Positions 8,054 through 17,704 are shown, counted from the stretch's first letter. The stretch is 64,000 nucleotides of DNA from Stutzerimonas stutzeri (GCF_000219605.1 NC_015740.1:2666001-2730000); one strand, 5' to 3'. Program-made: numbers and translations. The notes: generated by a model not told the origin, from the letters alone.

Positions 8054-8799
8054 AGGACCCAGCCAGCACCACGCAACGCGAACAAAGCCGCCAGCGAGGC
8101 TTGCTCTCAAGCATCGCCACCCTGCCGTTGCGTATGCTCGGCGTGTTGATCGGCTCGCTTCTGATGTCGATCATTATCGAGTGCGTCGGCATGCACTTGT
8201 TCTGGTCTGAACAGGGCTGGCGTCACTCCCAAAGCATGCTTGACTACGAACTGAACCACCTTTCCAGCCACTTCACCCGAAGCGCGGTGGTACAGGAGCC
8301 AGGCCGTACCGCGCGCCTGTTGGTCGATGGAGCCTACGAATGGATTTTCGTGAAGACCGGACTGCTCGACTGGATGGGCCAAGCATCGGCACTCGCCCGT
8401 GCGCCCAGCCATAGTGGCGCACGGGACATCCGCCACTGCATCAGCCAGATCTACGTTTGGAGCGAGAACTATCTGATCGCCGCGGCATTCACGACGCTGA
8501 CATTCGTCGTCCGCCTGCTGGTCCTGATGCTGACGCTGCCCCTGTTCCTCATGGCTGCCTTCGTCGGCCTCATCGACGGACTGGTGCGGCGTGACATCCG
8601 CAAATTCGGTGCGGGCCGCGAATCGGGCTTCGTCTACCACCGTGCCAAGGCGAGTCTGATGCCGCTGGCGATCCTGCCGTGGATCATCTACCTCACCCTG
8701 CCCGTCAGCGTACATCCGCTGCTGATATTGCTGCCGAGCGCGGCGCTGCTCGCCCTGGCTGTGAACATCACCGCAGCCAGTTTCAAGAAATATTTGTGA
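8050..8799 (+). CDS. Integrating conjugative element membrane protein, TIGR03747 (PFL_4697) family
   Basis: About 249 residues from the ATG at 8050, which overlaps the traD stop as ATGA. Hydrophobic segments near residues 24-45, 150-180 and 210-240 predict a polytopic inner-membrane protein. The family pattern GLIDGLVRRDIRKFGAGRES is present, followed by YHRAKASLMP. This family always follows TraD in these islands, so it may help the coupling protein or the inner-membrane platform. The 131 bp that follow hold no gene I recognise and break the tight overlap pattern of the operon. Confidence 0.85.
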   Translation: MKDPASTTQREQSRQRGLLSSIATLPLRMLGVLIGSLLMSIIIECVGMHLFWSEQGWRHSQSMLDYELNHLSSHFTRSAVVQEPGRTARLLVDGAYEWIFVKTGLLDWMGQASALARAPSHSGARDIRHCISQIYVWSENYLIAAAFTTLTFVVRLLVLMLTLPLFLMAAFVGLIDGLVRRDIRKFGAGRESGFVYHRAKASLMPLAILPWIIYLTLPVSVHPLLILLPSAALLALAVNITAASFKKYL

Positions 8800-8930
8800 G
8801 TCGCTAATCAGTGGATAGTGGCACTTGAGCCCACCAGTAATAGGGGTACGCACAGATTCCCATTGTTTAGGGTATTGCCACGGGTTTACCGAGAGCATTC
8901 CGCCATTCCTCGCAAATCGTGGACTGGCCA

Positions 8931-9302
8931 ATGTCGATGCAACCTCTCCCACCAGCCGATAGGCATCACGCGCCCGGCCTGACCTTCGCACTGCTGCTCG
9001 GCCTGTGTTTTTCTGCACATGCCAGCGCCGACGATGCCACGTTCGAGCACGCACGGCTCGCAGCCGCGCTGCGCCAGCTCGACAGCATCGAACGGCTTGT
9101 CGCACAACAAACCGCGCAGCAGCGGGACGAACGCGCCCGCTACCACTTCGACTACGCCCGTCTGACCGCTGACCTTGAGCGCGTGCGCGCCGGCATCCAC
9201 GACTACCTCACCCCAACGCGTGCGCAACCGCGCGACCCCGCCCTGCTGCTTGGCGACTACCGCCAGTCTACCGCCGCCCTCGAACCGCTGGTCACGCCAT
9301 GA
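8931..9302 (+). CDS. RAQPRD family integrative conjugative element protein
   Basis: About 123 residues. The ATG at 8931 is preferred to an upstream GTG (8919); a third in-frame ATG lies at 8937. A signal peptide ends near HASADDA. The mature part is helical and ends with the namesake motif RAQPRDP. The protein is periplasmic or attached to the inner membrane. It overlaps the next gene by four bases. Its role is unknown, but it is a constant member of this T4SS class. Confidence 0.85.
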   Translation: MSMQPLPPADRHHAPGLTFALLLGLCFSAHASADDATFEHARLAAALRQLDSIERLVAQQTAQQRDERARYHFDYARLTADLERVRAGIHDYLTPTRAQPRDPALLLGDYRQSTAALEPLVTP

Positions 9303-9532
9303 ACGCCGCTCAAACCGCCGCGTTCCAGGCCAACAGCGGCATCACCCCATCCGTCATGTCGACCATGCTGCTCGGTGCGGTATTCGCCGTGCTGCTCGTG
9401 TGGGGTGTCTGGGCGATGCGCAGCGCCTACGTCGGTTGGGCAGAAGCGCAACTTTCCCAACGTCAGTTCCTGGTGGTCGTGGTGCGTTTTGCCGTGCTGT
9501 ACCTGGTCCTGACCTTTTTCCTGCTCTCGTAA
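9299..9532 (+). CDS. Integrating conjugative element small membrane protein, TIGR03758 (PFL_4701) family
   Basis: A 77-residue protein with two membrane segments (about residues 20-40 and 60-76) separated by a short loop with WAEAQLSQRQF. Its ATG overlaps the stop of the RAQPRD gene. Small two-helix proteins at this place are thought to be pilin-like or platform components. The next gene follows after nine bases with a GAGGTAG ribosome binding site. No enzymatic motif is present. Confidence 0.82.
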   Translation: MNAAQTAAFQANSGITPSVMSTMLLGAVFAVLLVWGVWAMRSAYVGWAEAQLSQRQFLVVVVRFAVLYLVLTFFLLS

Positions 9533-9541
9533 GAGGTAGCC

Positions 9542-9907
9542 ATGATGAAGCCGCTCACCCGCACTTTCCGCCCCCTCCATGTCGCTAGCCTGGCTGCACT
9601 GCCGATGTTCAGCGTGCTGACACCTCTCGCCCACGCCGACCTGCCCACCCTGGAAAACCCTTCACGTGGCACGGGCGGCGGCATCATGGAAACGTTGCAG
9701 AATTACGGTTACGACATCGTGATGCTCATCGCACTGCTCGTGGTCGCCTCGATGTTCGTCGGCGTCTGCTACCACGCCTACACCCGTTATGCGGAAATCC
9801 ACATAGGCCGCTCAACCTGGGGCCAGTTCGGTCTGACCGTGGCGGTCGGTGCGATCCTGCTCGTGGTTGGCATCTGGCTGCTGACCGAAGCCATCGGCGT
9901 TCTCTGA
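9542..9907 (+). CDS. Integrating conjugative element membrane protein, TIGR03745 (PFL_4702) family, pilin candidate
   Basis: A 121-residue protein with a long signal segment ending in LTPLAHADLP, then a Gly-rich stretch (RGTGGGIME) and two membrane helices (about residues 56-75 and 97-120). The size, cleaved leader and two helices resemble VirB2/TraA-type conjugative pilins, so it is a reasonable candidate for the mating pilus subunit. It lies between two other small membrane proteins and before the VirB3-like gene, the expected place. The pilin role is inferred. Confidence 0.82.
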   Translation: MMKPLTRTFRPLHVASLAALPMFSVLTPLAHADLPTLENPSRGTGGGIMETLQNYGYDIVMLIALLVVASMFVGVCYHAYTRYAEIHIGRSTWGQFGLTVAVGAILLVVGIWLLTEAIGVL

Positions 9908-9923
9908 ACCAAGGAATGTCGAT

Positions 9924-10319
9924 ATGGCTGAAGACATCCGCCCGGACGGGACGGTGGCGTTCTTGCCCCACCGCCTCAACCGTCACCCCGTGGTGGTGCG
10001 AGGGCTGACGGCAAATGAACTGTGGGTCTGCGCGGGATTATCAGGCGTGATCGGTCTCGCGAGCGGCATCCCGCTGGCCTTCATGTTTACAACGATTGCC
10101 ATCGTCCCCACAGCCATCCTGCTGGCGGTCACCGCTGGGATTTTCATCGGTGGCGGCGCGCTGCGCCGATTCAAACGCGGCCGCCCCAAAACCTGGCTGT
10201 ATCGGCAGTTGCAGTGGTGGATCGCAGTTAATCTGCCGCAGCTCGCGCCGCTCACCGACAGTCACGCCCTGGTAACTCGCTCCGGTTACTGGAGCACACG
10301 CCGGAGCAAGGCGCGGTGA
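9924..10319 (+). CDS. TIGR03750 family conjugal transfer protein (VirB3/TraL-like)
   Basis: A 131-residue protein with a soluble N terminus (FLPHRLNRHPVVVRGLTANE), two adjacent membrane segments between residues 33 and 75, and a basic tail (RRFKRGRPKTWLYRQLQ). This arrangement matches the small VirB3/TraL inner-membrane proteins that work with the VirB4 ATPase. Its stop overlaps the GTG start of the next gene (GTGA at 10316). Confidence 0.82.
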   Translation: MAEDIRPDGTVAFLPHRLNRHPVVVRGLTANELWVCAGLSGVIGLASGIPLAFMFTTIAIVPTAILLAVTAGIFIGGGALRRFKRGRPKTWLYRQLQWWIAVNLPQLAPLTDSHALVTRSGYWSTRRSKAR

Positions 10320-10990
10320 GCCGGTTCAAGAACGAAGTGCTGCGGCTCGAAGCCCACATCAGGACCCTACGAATCGGGGCCTCGGTGCTGGTCGTACTGG
10401 CTCTGGTCATGGGCGTCGGCTGGTGGAGCGCACCACGCGATCTGACCATCCATGTACCGCCTGACCTGCGCTCAGGCAGTATGCGTAAATGGTGGGACGT
10501 GCCGCCTGAGAGCGTTTACGCCTTCACCTTCTACGTATGGCAGCAGCTCCAGCGCTGGCCCACCAATGGCGACGAGGACTACCCGCGCAACCTGCACGCG
10601 CTGTCGCCCTACCTCACGCCCGCCTGCCAGGCGTTCCTGCAGCAGGACTACGAGTACCGCCGCAATGCTGGAGAGCTGCGGCGGCGCGTGCGCGGCATCT
10701 ACGAGATTCCTGGCCGCGGCTACGGTGACAACCCGACGCTGCGCGTGCGCACCATCTCCACCCGTGAGTGGGTCGTGAGCCTCGACGTTACGGCAGACGA
10801 ATACTACGCCTCGGAGCAAGTCAAGCGTGCCCTGGTGCGCTACCCGCTCAAGGTCCTGCGGATCGACGTCGACCCTCAGCGCAACCCGTTCGGGCTTGCC
10901 ATCGACTGCTACGACGGCGCGCCGCAGCGTATTGCCACCCCTGTCGATCCGGCAGCAGCTCCCGCCCCCTCCCTGGAAAACATGCCATGA
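10316..10990 (+). CDS. Integrating conjugative element protein, TIGR03746 (PFL_4703) family, TraE/VirB8-like
   Basis: A 224-residue protein starting with GTG in overlap with the previous stop. One membrane helix lies at about residues 20-40, followed by a periplasmic domain with YAFTFYVWQQLQRWP and REWVVSLDVTADEY. This is the bitopic layout of TraE/VirB8 assembly factors that link the inner-membrane platform to the core complex. The final ATGA overlaps the next gene, so all genes from the VirB3-like one onward are coupled. Confidence 0.83.
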   Translation: MSRFKNEVLRLEAHIRTLRIGASVLVVLALVMGVGWWSAPRDLTIHVPPDLRSGSMRKWWDVPPESVYAFTFYVWQQLQRWPTNGDEDYPRNLHALSPYLTPACQAFLQQDYEYRRNAGELRRRVRGIYEIPGRGYGDNPTLRVRTISTREWVVSLDVTADEYYASEQVKRALVRYPLKVLRIDVDPQRNPFGLAIDCYDGAPQRIATPVDPAAAPAPSLENMP

Positions 10991-11853
10991 ACCGCCTTTT
11001 GCAACCGGCTTTTGCAGCGCTCGCGCTGGTTCTATTCAGCGCCGCCCACGCCACCGAACTCCTGCGTTGGGAAAGGTTGCCGCTGGCCGTACCGCTCGTG
11101 GTCGGCCAGGAGCGCATAGTCTTCGTCGAGCGCAATGTACGCGTCGGGGTACCCGCATCGGTCGACAACCTCCTGCGGGTGCAGAGCGCCGCCGGGGCCA
11201 TCTACCTGCTGGCGAGCGAGCCAATCGAACCGACCCGGCTGCAACTGCAGGACGCCGATACCGGTACCGTGATTTTGCTCGACATCGCCGCCGAACCCGA
11301 GCAGGCGGGCCAGCCTCCCTTGGAGCCGGTGCGCATCATCGAGACCGCATCATCCGCTGCTCAAACGGATGCAGATGACAGTGCCGCAGCCGCCCCGCCC
11401 GTGCGGGCAACACCGCAGCCCGTCATCCTGACCCGTTACGCGGCACAGAACCTCTACGCACCACTGCGAACCGTCGAACCCGTGCCCGGCGTTACACCCG
11501 CAACCCTGCGCCGCGACCTGCCGCTGGACAGCCTGTTGCCGATACTGCCGATACAGGCCCAGGCGCTAGCGGCATGGCGTTTGGACAACCTATGGGTGAG
11601 TGCTGTGCGCCTGCGCAACAGCGCCTCGCACTGGCTTGACCTGGACCCGCGTGCGCTGCAGGGCCACTTCCTCAGCGCGACTTTCCAGCATTCGACGCTG
11701 GGGCCGAGCGGCACGCCGGACGACACCACCGTCGTCTACCTCGTCACCCGTGGAAATGGGCTGGCGCAGGCTCTGCTGCCCACCATTGCGCCTGTCGATG
11801 CCTCCCTCAACCTGCCGGGGCCGCAACACAACGGAGACCGCGATGCACAGTAA
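10987..11853 (+). CDS. Integrating conjugative element protein, TIGR03749 (PFL_4704) family, TraK/VirB9-like
   Basis: About 288 residues from the ATG at 10987 (ATGA overlap); longer readings upstream are shadows of the previous gene. The signal peptide ends at AAHATE. The beta-rich N-terminal half (LVVGQERIVFVERNVRVGVP) resembles TraK/VirB9 core-complex proteins; an Ala/Pro-rich linker near residues 120-145 leads to a second domain. It probably forms the outer-membrane core with the TIGR03751 lipoprotein and the VirB10-like protein. The TraK relation is by position and fold type. Confidence 0.8.
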   Translation: MNRLLQPAFAALALVLFSAAHATELLRWERLPLAVPLVVGQERIVFVERNVRVGVPASVDNLLRVQSAAGAIYLLASEPIEPTRLQLQDADTGTVILLDIAAEPEQAGQPPLEPVRIIETASSAAQTDADDSAAAAPPVRATPQPVILTRYAAQNLYAPLRTVEPVPGVTPATLRRDLPLDSLLPILPIQAQALAAWRLDNLWVSAVRLRNSASHWLDLDPRALQGHFLSATFQHSTLGPSGTPDDTTVVYLVTRGNGLAQALLPTIAPVDASLNLPGPQHNGDRDAQ

Positions 11854-13258
11854 TGGCCTGCTCAAATGGTTGATGATCCCCCTGGCGCTACTACTGGTGT
11901 TCGTCGGCATCAAGCTGTTCTCCGGCGGCAACGACGTTACCAGCACACCGGAAGAAGCTTCCCGGCTCACGCCCGATGAAGCCAAAGCGCTCGGTATCGA
12001 GGGCGACACCCCACGCGACACCGTGGCGACGTTGGTAGCGCAAGTCCGTCAGCTACGCACCGAGCTGCAGACCGCACTCGGCGACAACAAGGTCCAACGC
12101 GAAGAAAACCAACGGCTGCGGCAACGCGAAGGCACCATCGACCGGCGCATCCAGAGCGCGCTCGACAGCGAACGCAGCCAGTTGCATCAGGATCGGCAGG
12201 AGGTCAGCAGCGAACGGCAGAAAACCCAGAGCCTGCTTCAACAACTGCAGCAGCGGCTCGATGGCATCGGCAAAGATAACCCCGCCGATCTACCGGTCGG
12301 TCTAGGCCTTGAGCTGGGCGACGGCCTGGCTGGCGATACCCTGCGCTGGGTAGAGCCGGAGGATCGGCGCGATGACGGCAAGCAGCGTTCCGGCAATGCC
12401 GCCAGCTTCAGCTTTCCCAGCAGCTTCGCGCCGGCGCAGAAGACACTCGAAACCACCGCAAGCTCCGCCGTCGATGCCGGCCGCCGCGCGACTGGTGTGC
12501 CGGAGACGACAGCCGTCTACACCGTGCCGACCAACGCGACCCTGATTGGCTCGATCTCCATGACGGCACTGATCGGCCGCGTACCGATCGACGGAACCGT
12601 CAACGACCCGTACCCCTTCAAAGTCCTGATCGGGCGCGACAATCTCACCGCGAACGGCATCGACATTCCCGACGTGGCCGGTGCGGTGGTCAGCGGCACG
12701 GCTTCGGGCGACTGGACCCTCTCCTGCGTGCGCGGGCAGATCCGTTCGGTCACCTTCGTGTTCGACGACGGCACCATCCGAACCATCCCCAAAGACGACG
12801 AACGCGGCGGCAACCGCCAACAGGACAGCAGCAACACGCAGGACAGCATAGGTTGGATCAGCGACCCATACGGCATCCCCTGCGTCAGTGGCCAACGGCG
12901 CAGCAATGCCCAGCAGTACCTGGGTACCCAGGCCCTGATCACCGCGGCCGGCGCGGGCGTCGCCTCGCTGATCGACTCCGACAACGGCCAGGCCGCCTAC
13001 ATGAGCAGCGACGGCTCCATCGGCACGGTCGGCATCGGCTCGAATGAGGCCATGGGCCGCATACTCGCTGGTGGCATGCAGGACATGTCCGCCTGGGTCA
13101 ACAAGCTCTACGGCCAAGCGTTCGCAGCCGTCTACGTCAAGCCCGGCGCCAAGGTGGCCGTGCATCTCGAAGAACCCCTGACCATCGACTACGACCCGCA
13201 AGGTCGCCGCGTCGATCACCGCCTTGGAGGGCTGCCCCATGCGCAGGAATTGGACTGA
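11843..13258 (+). CDS. Integrating conjugative element protein, TIGR03752 (PFL_4705) family, TraB/VirB10-like
   Basis: About 471 residues from the ATG at 11843. One membrane helix (residues 8-26) is followed by a long coiled coil (about residues 60-140, Gln/Glu/Arg-rich) and a beta-rich C-terminal domain with TNATLIGSISMTALIGRVP, the VirB10/TraB pattern. The protein would span the periplasm and form the inner wall of the channel. It overlaps the previous gene by 11 bases, and the next gene starts inside its 3' end. Confidence 0.85.
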   Translation: MHSNGLLKWLMIPLALLLVFVGIKLFSGGNDVTSTPEEASRLTPDEAKALGIEGDTPRDTVATLVAQVRQLRTELQTALGDNKVQREENQRLRQREGTIDRRIQSALDSERSQLHQDRQEVSSERQKTQSLLQQLQQRLDGIGKDNPADLPVGLGLELGDGLAGDTLRWVEPEDRRDDGKQRSGNAASFSFPSSFAPAQKTLETTASSAVDAGRRATGVPETTAVYTVPTNATLIGSISMTALIGRVPIDGTVNDPYPFKVLIGRDNLTANGIDIPDVAGAVVSGTASGDWTLSCVRGQIRSVTFVFDDGTIRTIPKDDERGGNRQQDSSNTQDSIGWISDPYGIPCVSGQRRSNAQQYLGTQALITAAGAGVASLIDSDNGQAAYMSSDGSIGTVGIGSNEAMGRILAGGMQDMSAWVNKLYGQAFAAVYVKPGAKVAVHLEEPLTIDYDPQGRRVDHRLGGLPHAQELD

Positions 13259-13658
13259 CTGCTTGGCCCCGCTAGCCATAGCCCTGGTGCTCGGTGGCTG
13301 CGCCACCAGCAAGGAGACGCTACTGTCTCACGACGACACCACCATGCTCGATATCTGGAACGTCGAGACCGGCGGCGGCACCGCCCGGCAACTGCTCGAT
13401 GCCCGCCAGGCGTTGCGCCGACCGCTGACCGAGGCCTATGTACACGCCGCACCCGCCGTACAGGCTCGCTACACCCGCACGGCGCAAAACGAAATACACC
13501 GGCAGTTCCACCGGCTGCCCAATCCCGATCTGCTGATGTATGTATTCCCGCATCTGGCCGGCAGCGACCCGGTGCCAGTGCCCGGCTACACCACACTGTT
13601 CCCCCTGTACCAGCGTGTGCAGTACGCACTGCCTGGCGAACGTGTCGAGGATTACTGA
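13239..13658 (+). CDS. TIGR03751 family conjugal transfer lipoprotein (VirB7/TraV-like)
   Basis: About 139 residues. The ATG at 13239 is chosen because TTGGAGG lies 8 bases upstream and because the lipobox LVLGGC then puts Cys21 in place; an upstream start at 13224 would lengthen the leader. The mature protein has no known enzyme motif. An outer-membrane lipoprotein between the VirB10-like and VirB4-like genes fits the TraV/VirB7 slot of the core complex. Its stop overlaps the next ATG by one base. Confidence 0.83.
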   Translation: MRRNWTDCLAPLAIALVLGGCATSKETLLSHDDTTMLDIWNVETGGGTARQLLDARQALRRPLTEAYVHAAPAVQARYTRTAQNEIHRQFHRLPNPDLLMYVFPHLAGSDPVPVPGYTTLFPLYQRVQYALPGERVEDY

Positions 13659-16525
13659 TGGCCTGGTCCCTGTTCAAGCACCGGCGCCAGGCCGAGGAAC
13701 CCGCGCCACCTGCGGACACCTGGGCACGCCATGTCGCCGATCTGCGCGCTCACGGCATTGCCGAACCCGGCACCGCGCACACTTCGCGGCGGCCAGCCAC
13801 CCAGGCCGACGAGCAAGCGCTCTACGATGCCGCCCCCTCGTTCACCGACCTGCTGCCGTGGGCCGAGTACCTGCCCCAGTCACAATGCATGCTGCTTGAT
13901 GACGGCACCTCGGTAGCGGCCTTCTACGAGCTGCTCCCGGTCGGCACGGAAGGACGCGAGCCTGCCTGGCTGTTGCAGGTCCGCGACACCCTGGAAAACG
14001 TGCTGCAGGATGCCTTCGACGAGCTGGAGGACAACCCCTGGGTCGTGCAGCTCTACGCGCAGGACGACACCAACTGGGATCGCTACCTTGATGAGCTGCG
14101 CCACTACGTCCAGCCCCGCGCCCAAGGCACCGCCTTCACCGAGTTCTACCTGCGGTTCTTTGGCCACCATCTGCAGGCCATCGCCAAGCCCGGCGGTCTG
14201 TTCGAGGACAATACCGTCACCCAATTGCCCTGGCGCGGGCAAACTCGGCGCACGCGGCTGGTCGTCTATCGCCGTGTCGGCCAGGCACCGCAGCGCCGTG
14301 GACAATCGCCCGAGCAGGCGCTCAATCGGGTCTGCGACCGCCTCGTCGGCGGCCTGGCCCATGCTGGCGTGCGCGCCCGGCGTCTCGGCGCGGCGGATAT
14401 CCACGCCTGGTTGTTGCGCTGGTTCAATCCCCATCCAACCCAGCTCGGTAACAGCGCCAAAAACCGGGAGCGCTTCTATGCCCTGACCCGCTACCCGGAC
14501 GAACAGGAGCCTGGCGAGATCGAGCTGGCCAGCGGCACCGATTTCGCACAACGGCTGTTCTTCGGCCAGCCGCGCTCGGATGCCGCCCTGGGCCAGTGGT
14601 ACTTCGATGGCATGCCACACCGCGCCATCGCCGTCGACCGCCTGCGCAGCCCACCCACCACAGGGCATATCACCGGCGAAACCCGCAAGGGTGACGCAAT
14701 CAATGCGCTGTTCGACCAACTGCCGGAAGACACGATTCAGTGCCTGACGCTGGTCATCACCCCGCAGGATGTGCTCGAAGCGCACCTCAACCACCTTGGC
14801 CGCAAATCCGTGGGCGACACCTTGGCATCGGAACAGACCCGTGCCGATGTGCAACAGGCCCGCAGCCTGATCGGCAGCGCCCATAAGCTGTACCGAAGCG
14901 CACTCACCTTTTACCTGCGCGGCCGCGACGAGGCGGAACTGGACGCACGCGGCCTGCAACTTGGCAACGTGCTGCTCGGTGCCGGGCTGCAACCGGTACG
15001 CGAAGAAGATGAGGTCGCACCGCTCAACACCTATCTGCGCTGGCTGCCCTGCGTCTACGACCCTGCGCTGGACAAGCGCCAGTGGTACACCCAGCTGATG
15101 TTCGCCCAACACGCCGCCAACCTGGCACCGCTGTGGGGGCGCAGCCAGGGCACCGGCCACCCCGGTCTCACATTGTTCAACCGCGGCGGCGGCACCATCA
15201 CCTTCGATCCGCTCAATCGCCTCGATCGGCAAATGAATGCGCACCTGTTCCTCGCCGGCCCGACCGGCTCCGGCAAGTCGGCCACGCTCAACAATCTGCT
15301 CAACCAAGTCACCGCGATCTACCGACCAAGACTGTTCATCGTCGAAGCCGGCAACTCCTTTGGCCTGTACGGCGATTTCGCCGCGCGGCTGGGTCTCACC
15401 GTGCATCGTGTGAAACTCGCGCCCGGCTCGGGCGTCAGCCTCGCCCCGTTCGCCGATGCGCACCGGCTGGTGGAAACGCCCTGCCAGGTGCAAACGCTCG
15501 ACGCCGATGCCTTGGATGAAGACGACGCAGCTAACGATGGCGATGAGCAGCGCGACGTCCTGGGTGAGCTGGAGATCACCGCCCGCCTAATGATCACAGG
15601 AGGAGAAGAACGCGAGGAAGCGCGCATGACGCGTGCTGATCGCAGCCTGGTTCGCCAATGCATCCTCGACGCGGCAGAGCGCTGTGTCGCCGAGCAACGC
15701 GCGGTGCTCACGCGGGACGTTCGCGATGCCCTGCGCGAGCGCAGCCGCGACACGACTTTACCCGAGGTTCGCCTTGCACGGCTGATGGAAATGGCCGATG
15801 CCATGGACATGTTCACCCAGGGCAGCGATGGCGATATGTTCGACCGCCCCGGCACGCCCTGGCCGGAAGCCGACATCACCATCGTCGACCTGGCTACCTA
15901 TGCCAGGGAGGGCTACAACGCTCAGCTTTCCATCGCCTATATCTCGCTGATCAACACCGTCAACAACATCGCCGAGCGCGACCAGTTCCTGGGCCGTCCG
16001 ATCATCAACGTCACCGACGAGGGGCATATCATCACCAAGAACCCATTACTCGCGCCCTATATCGTCAAAATCACCAAGATGTGGCGCAAACTTGGGGCCT
16101 GGTTCTGGCTGGCAACGCAGAACCTGGACGACCTGCCCAAAGCCGCCGAGCCAATGTTGAACATGATGGAGTGGTGGTTGTGTATGGGCATGCCACCAGA
16201 CGAGGTAGAGAAAATCGCCAAGTTCCGCGAACTCACTCCGGCGCAGAAAGCCCTGATGCTCTCTGCCAGAAAGGAGACCGGCAAGTTCTCGGAAGGCGTA
16301 ATCCTGTCGCGCAGTATGGAGCTGTTGTTCCGCGCGGTGCCCCCTAGCCTCTATCTCGCGCTCGCCCAAACCGAGCCGGAGGAAAAAGCCGAGCGCTACC
16401 AACTCATGCAACAGCATGGCATCAGCGAACTCGACGCCGCGCTCAAGATTGCCGAGAACATTGACCGGGCGCGCGGTATCGCCCCGCTGTCGATGGACTG
16501 GAGCATCCTGAGCAAGGTCCGTTGA
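13658..16525 (+). CDS. Conjugative transfer ATPase, TIGR03744 (PFL_4706) family, VirB4/TraC-like
   Basis: A 955-residue assembly ATPase, the usual length for this family. Walker A is GPTGSGKS at Gly534-Ser541 and Walker B is in INVTDEGH (Asp787-Glu788). The motif FWLATQNLDDLPKAAEPML follows, as in other VirB4 proteins. It powers pilus and channel assembly from the cytoplasmic face. Unlike TraD in the same operon it looks intact. It ends the first uninterrupted row of T4SS genes; a 455-bp gap follows. Confidence 0.92.
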   Translation: MAWSLFKHRRQAEEPAPPADTWARHVADLRAHGIAEPGTAHTSRRPATQADEQALYDAAPSFTDLLPWAEYLPQSQCMLLDDGTSVAAFYELLPVGTEGREPAWLLQVRDTLENVLQDAFDELEDNPWVVQLYAQDDTNWDRYLDELRHYVQPRAQGTAFTEFYLRFFGHHLQAIAKPGGLFEDNTVTQLPWRGQTRRTRLVVYRRVGQAPQRRGQSPEQALNRVCDRLVGGLAHAGVRARRLGAADIHAWLLRWFNPHPTQLGNSAKNRERFYALTRYPDEQEPGEIELASGTDFAQRLFFGQPRSDAALGQWYFDGMPHRAIAVDRLRSPPTTGHITGETRKGDAINALFDQLPEDTIQCLTLVITPQDVLEAHLNHLGRKSVGDTLASEQTRADVQQARSLIGSAHKLYRSALTFYLRGRDEAELDARGLQLGNVLLGAGLQPVREEDEVAPLNTYLRWLPCVYDPALDKRQWYTQLMFAQHAANLAPLWGRSQGTGHPGLTLFNRGGGTITFDPLNRLDRQMNAHLFLAGPTGSGKSATLNNLLNQVTAIYRPRLFIVEAGNSFGLYGDFAARLGLTVHRVKLAPGSGVSLAPFADAHRLVETPCQVQTLDADALDEDDAANDGDEQRDVLGELEITARLMITGGEEREEARMTRADRSLVRQCILDAAERCVAEQRAVLTRDVRDALRERSRDTTLPEVRLARLMEMADAMDMFTQGSDGDMFDRPGTPWPEADITIVDLATYAREGYNAQLSIAYISLINTVNNIAERDQFLGRPIINVTDEGHIITKNPLLAPYIVKITKMWRKLGAWFWLATQNLDDLPKAAEPMLNMMEWWLCMGMPPDEVEKIAKFRELTPAQKALMLSARKETGKFSEGVILSRSMELLFRAVPPSLYLALAQTEPEEKAERYQLMQQHGISELDAALKIAENIDRARGIAPLSMDWSILSKVR

Positions 16526-16980
16526 AGAACTCTTAAATTAGACTAAATGTACAGGTGTAATCGGTGTTTCGCCGACTATTGAGCGATGGGAACCAAATCC
16601 TCCTGCACACCCGAACTCACGGCCAGGCGCTATCCTGGGAGCGGAACCGCCTTGGCCCAAACGCCGAATCCCGCCATTCCTACGTGCTCTGCGACGCATC
16701 AGTTAAAGCGACACTTAAACCGGACGAATCAGTTTCCGATTCTTTGTCGTGCTCAGAGCCATGCTGCGCTCAACTGACGTTGCAAGTCGGTAGCCACGGT
16801 CCTCAAGGCTACGGCGCCGCATTGCCGCGCTGACCACTCCCGTTCGCCTTGCATCCCTGTGCGAACAGCCACCGCCAAGGCGTTGGCGGATGCCATGCTC
16901 ATCCAGACACCACAACCATCGTCCCCGGAGGGAAAACCCTCCATGGGCGCACCTCCGAACTCTCCCGCGGAGGTCATCCC
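16526..16980. other. Intergenic region before radC, with a hairpin
   Basis: I see no gene here. The left part is AT-rich (about 16530-16570) and could hold a promoter for the second half of the transfer genes. Near the right end GGAGGG (16927-16932), loop AAAA, CCCTCC (16937-16942) forms a tight hairpin about 40 bp before the radC start; no T run follows. Short reading frames on both strands lack recognisable features. Confidence 0.55.
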
Positions 16981-17481
16981 ATGCTCACATCCTTAGTCCG
17001 CCTCGACTCTATGGCAAAATCCTGTCCGCCAACGGCTCTCGACTACGAAAACCGCATCATCGCGCAGGCTATTGAGCTACTGGAGCGCCGCTTATTCAAC
17101 GATGGCCCCCTACTGCTCAACCCGGAGGCTGTCAGCGACTATCTGCGTTTGAAGCTGATGCCAGAACCCAGCGAAGTGTTCGTCGCAGTATTCCTGTCCT
17201 CAAAACATCAGGTCATCGCCTGTGAAACGCTGTTTAGGGGCACAATAGACGCAGCTCAAATTCATCCCCGCGTGCTTGTTCAGCGAGCGCTTGCCCACAA
17301 TGCCGCCGCCCTGATCGTCGCGCACCAGCACCCGTCCGGCTGCTCAGACCCCTCATCCTCGGACGAACGACTGACCCAGCGCGTGAAAAATGCGCTGGAC
17401 TGCGTGGAAGTACGGTTGCTGGATCATTTCATCGTCGGCAAGGGCGAACCGTTCTCGTTCGCCTCGAATGGCCTGCTGTAG
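16981..17481 (+). CDS. radC: RadC-family JAB/MPN domain protein
   Basis: About 166 residues from the ATG at 16981, with GGAGG seven bases upstream. The metalloprotease-like JAMM motif is complete: HQHPSGCSDPSSSDERLT supplies His-x-His, Ser and Asp, with the partner Glu in PSEVFVAVFLSS. It lacks the N-terminal helix-hairpin-helix part of chromosomal RadC, as is usual for copies on plasmids and islands. Such proteins are common in this place in ICEs; the biochemical role is not settled, and DNA repair is only a historical label. Confidence 0.85.
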   Translation: MLTSLVRLDSMAKSCPPTALDYENRIIAQAIELLERRLFNDGPLLLNPEAVSDYLRLKLMPEPSEVFVAVFLSSKHQVIACETLFRGTIDAAQIHPRVLVQRALAHNAAALIVAHQHPSGCSDPSSSDERLTQRVKNALDCVEVRLLDHFIVGKGEPFSFASNGLL

Positions 17482-17527
17482 TCCTCGTCGCTGCGCGGCG
17501 CAATCTTTTCCCTACCTGCACGGAGTC

Positions 17528-17548
17528 GGCCGCCCACTCGGGCGGGCC
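17528..17548. repeat. GC-rich hairpin downstream of radC
   Basis: GGCCGCCC (17528-17535), loop ACTC, GGGCGGGCC (17540-17548) pairs with one bulged G. It lies 47 bp after the radC stop within a 223-bp gene-free stretch. There is no T run, so it is not a classical intrinsic terminator. Confidence 0.4.
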
Positions 17549-17704
17549 GCCCCGCGCCTGCTTATCCCCGCACAGAAACCTTTTGGCTCCCCGTTGTTCT
17601 CCGGCTCGCGATTAAATCGGAAGGCCGTGATTCCCGTTTGTTTGTCGCCGTGTCCCTTTCCGTCGAGTCAACTGCCGACACAATCCACTTCACGGTAGCT
17701 TGAC

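Noticed and set aside
12302..13312. Long antisense reading frames opposite the T4SS genes (also 13880-15493 and 41557-42771)
   Set aside because: They are shadows of GC-rich genes on the plus strand; the plus-strand proteins have clear family motifs.
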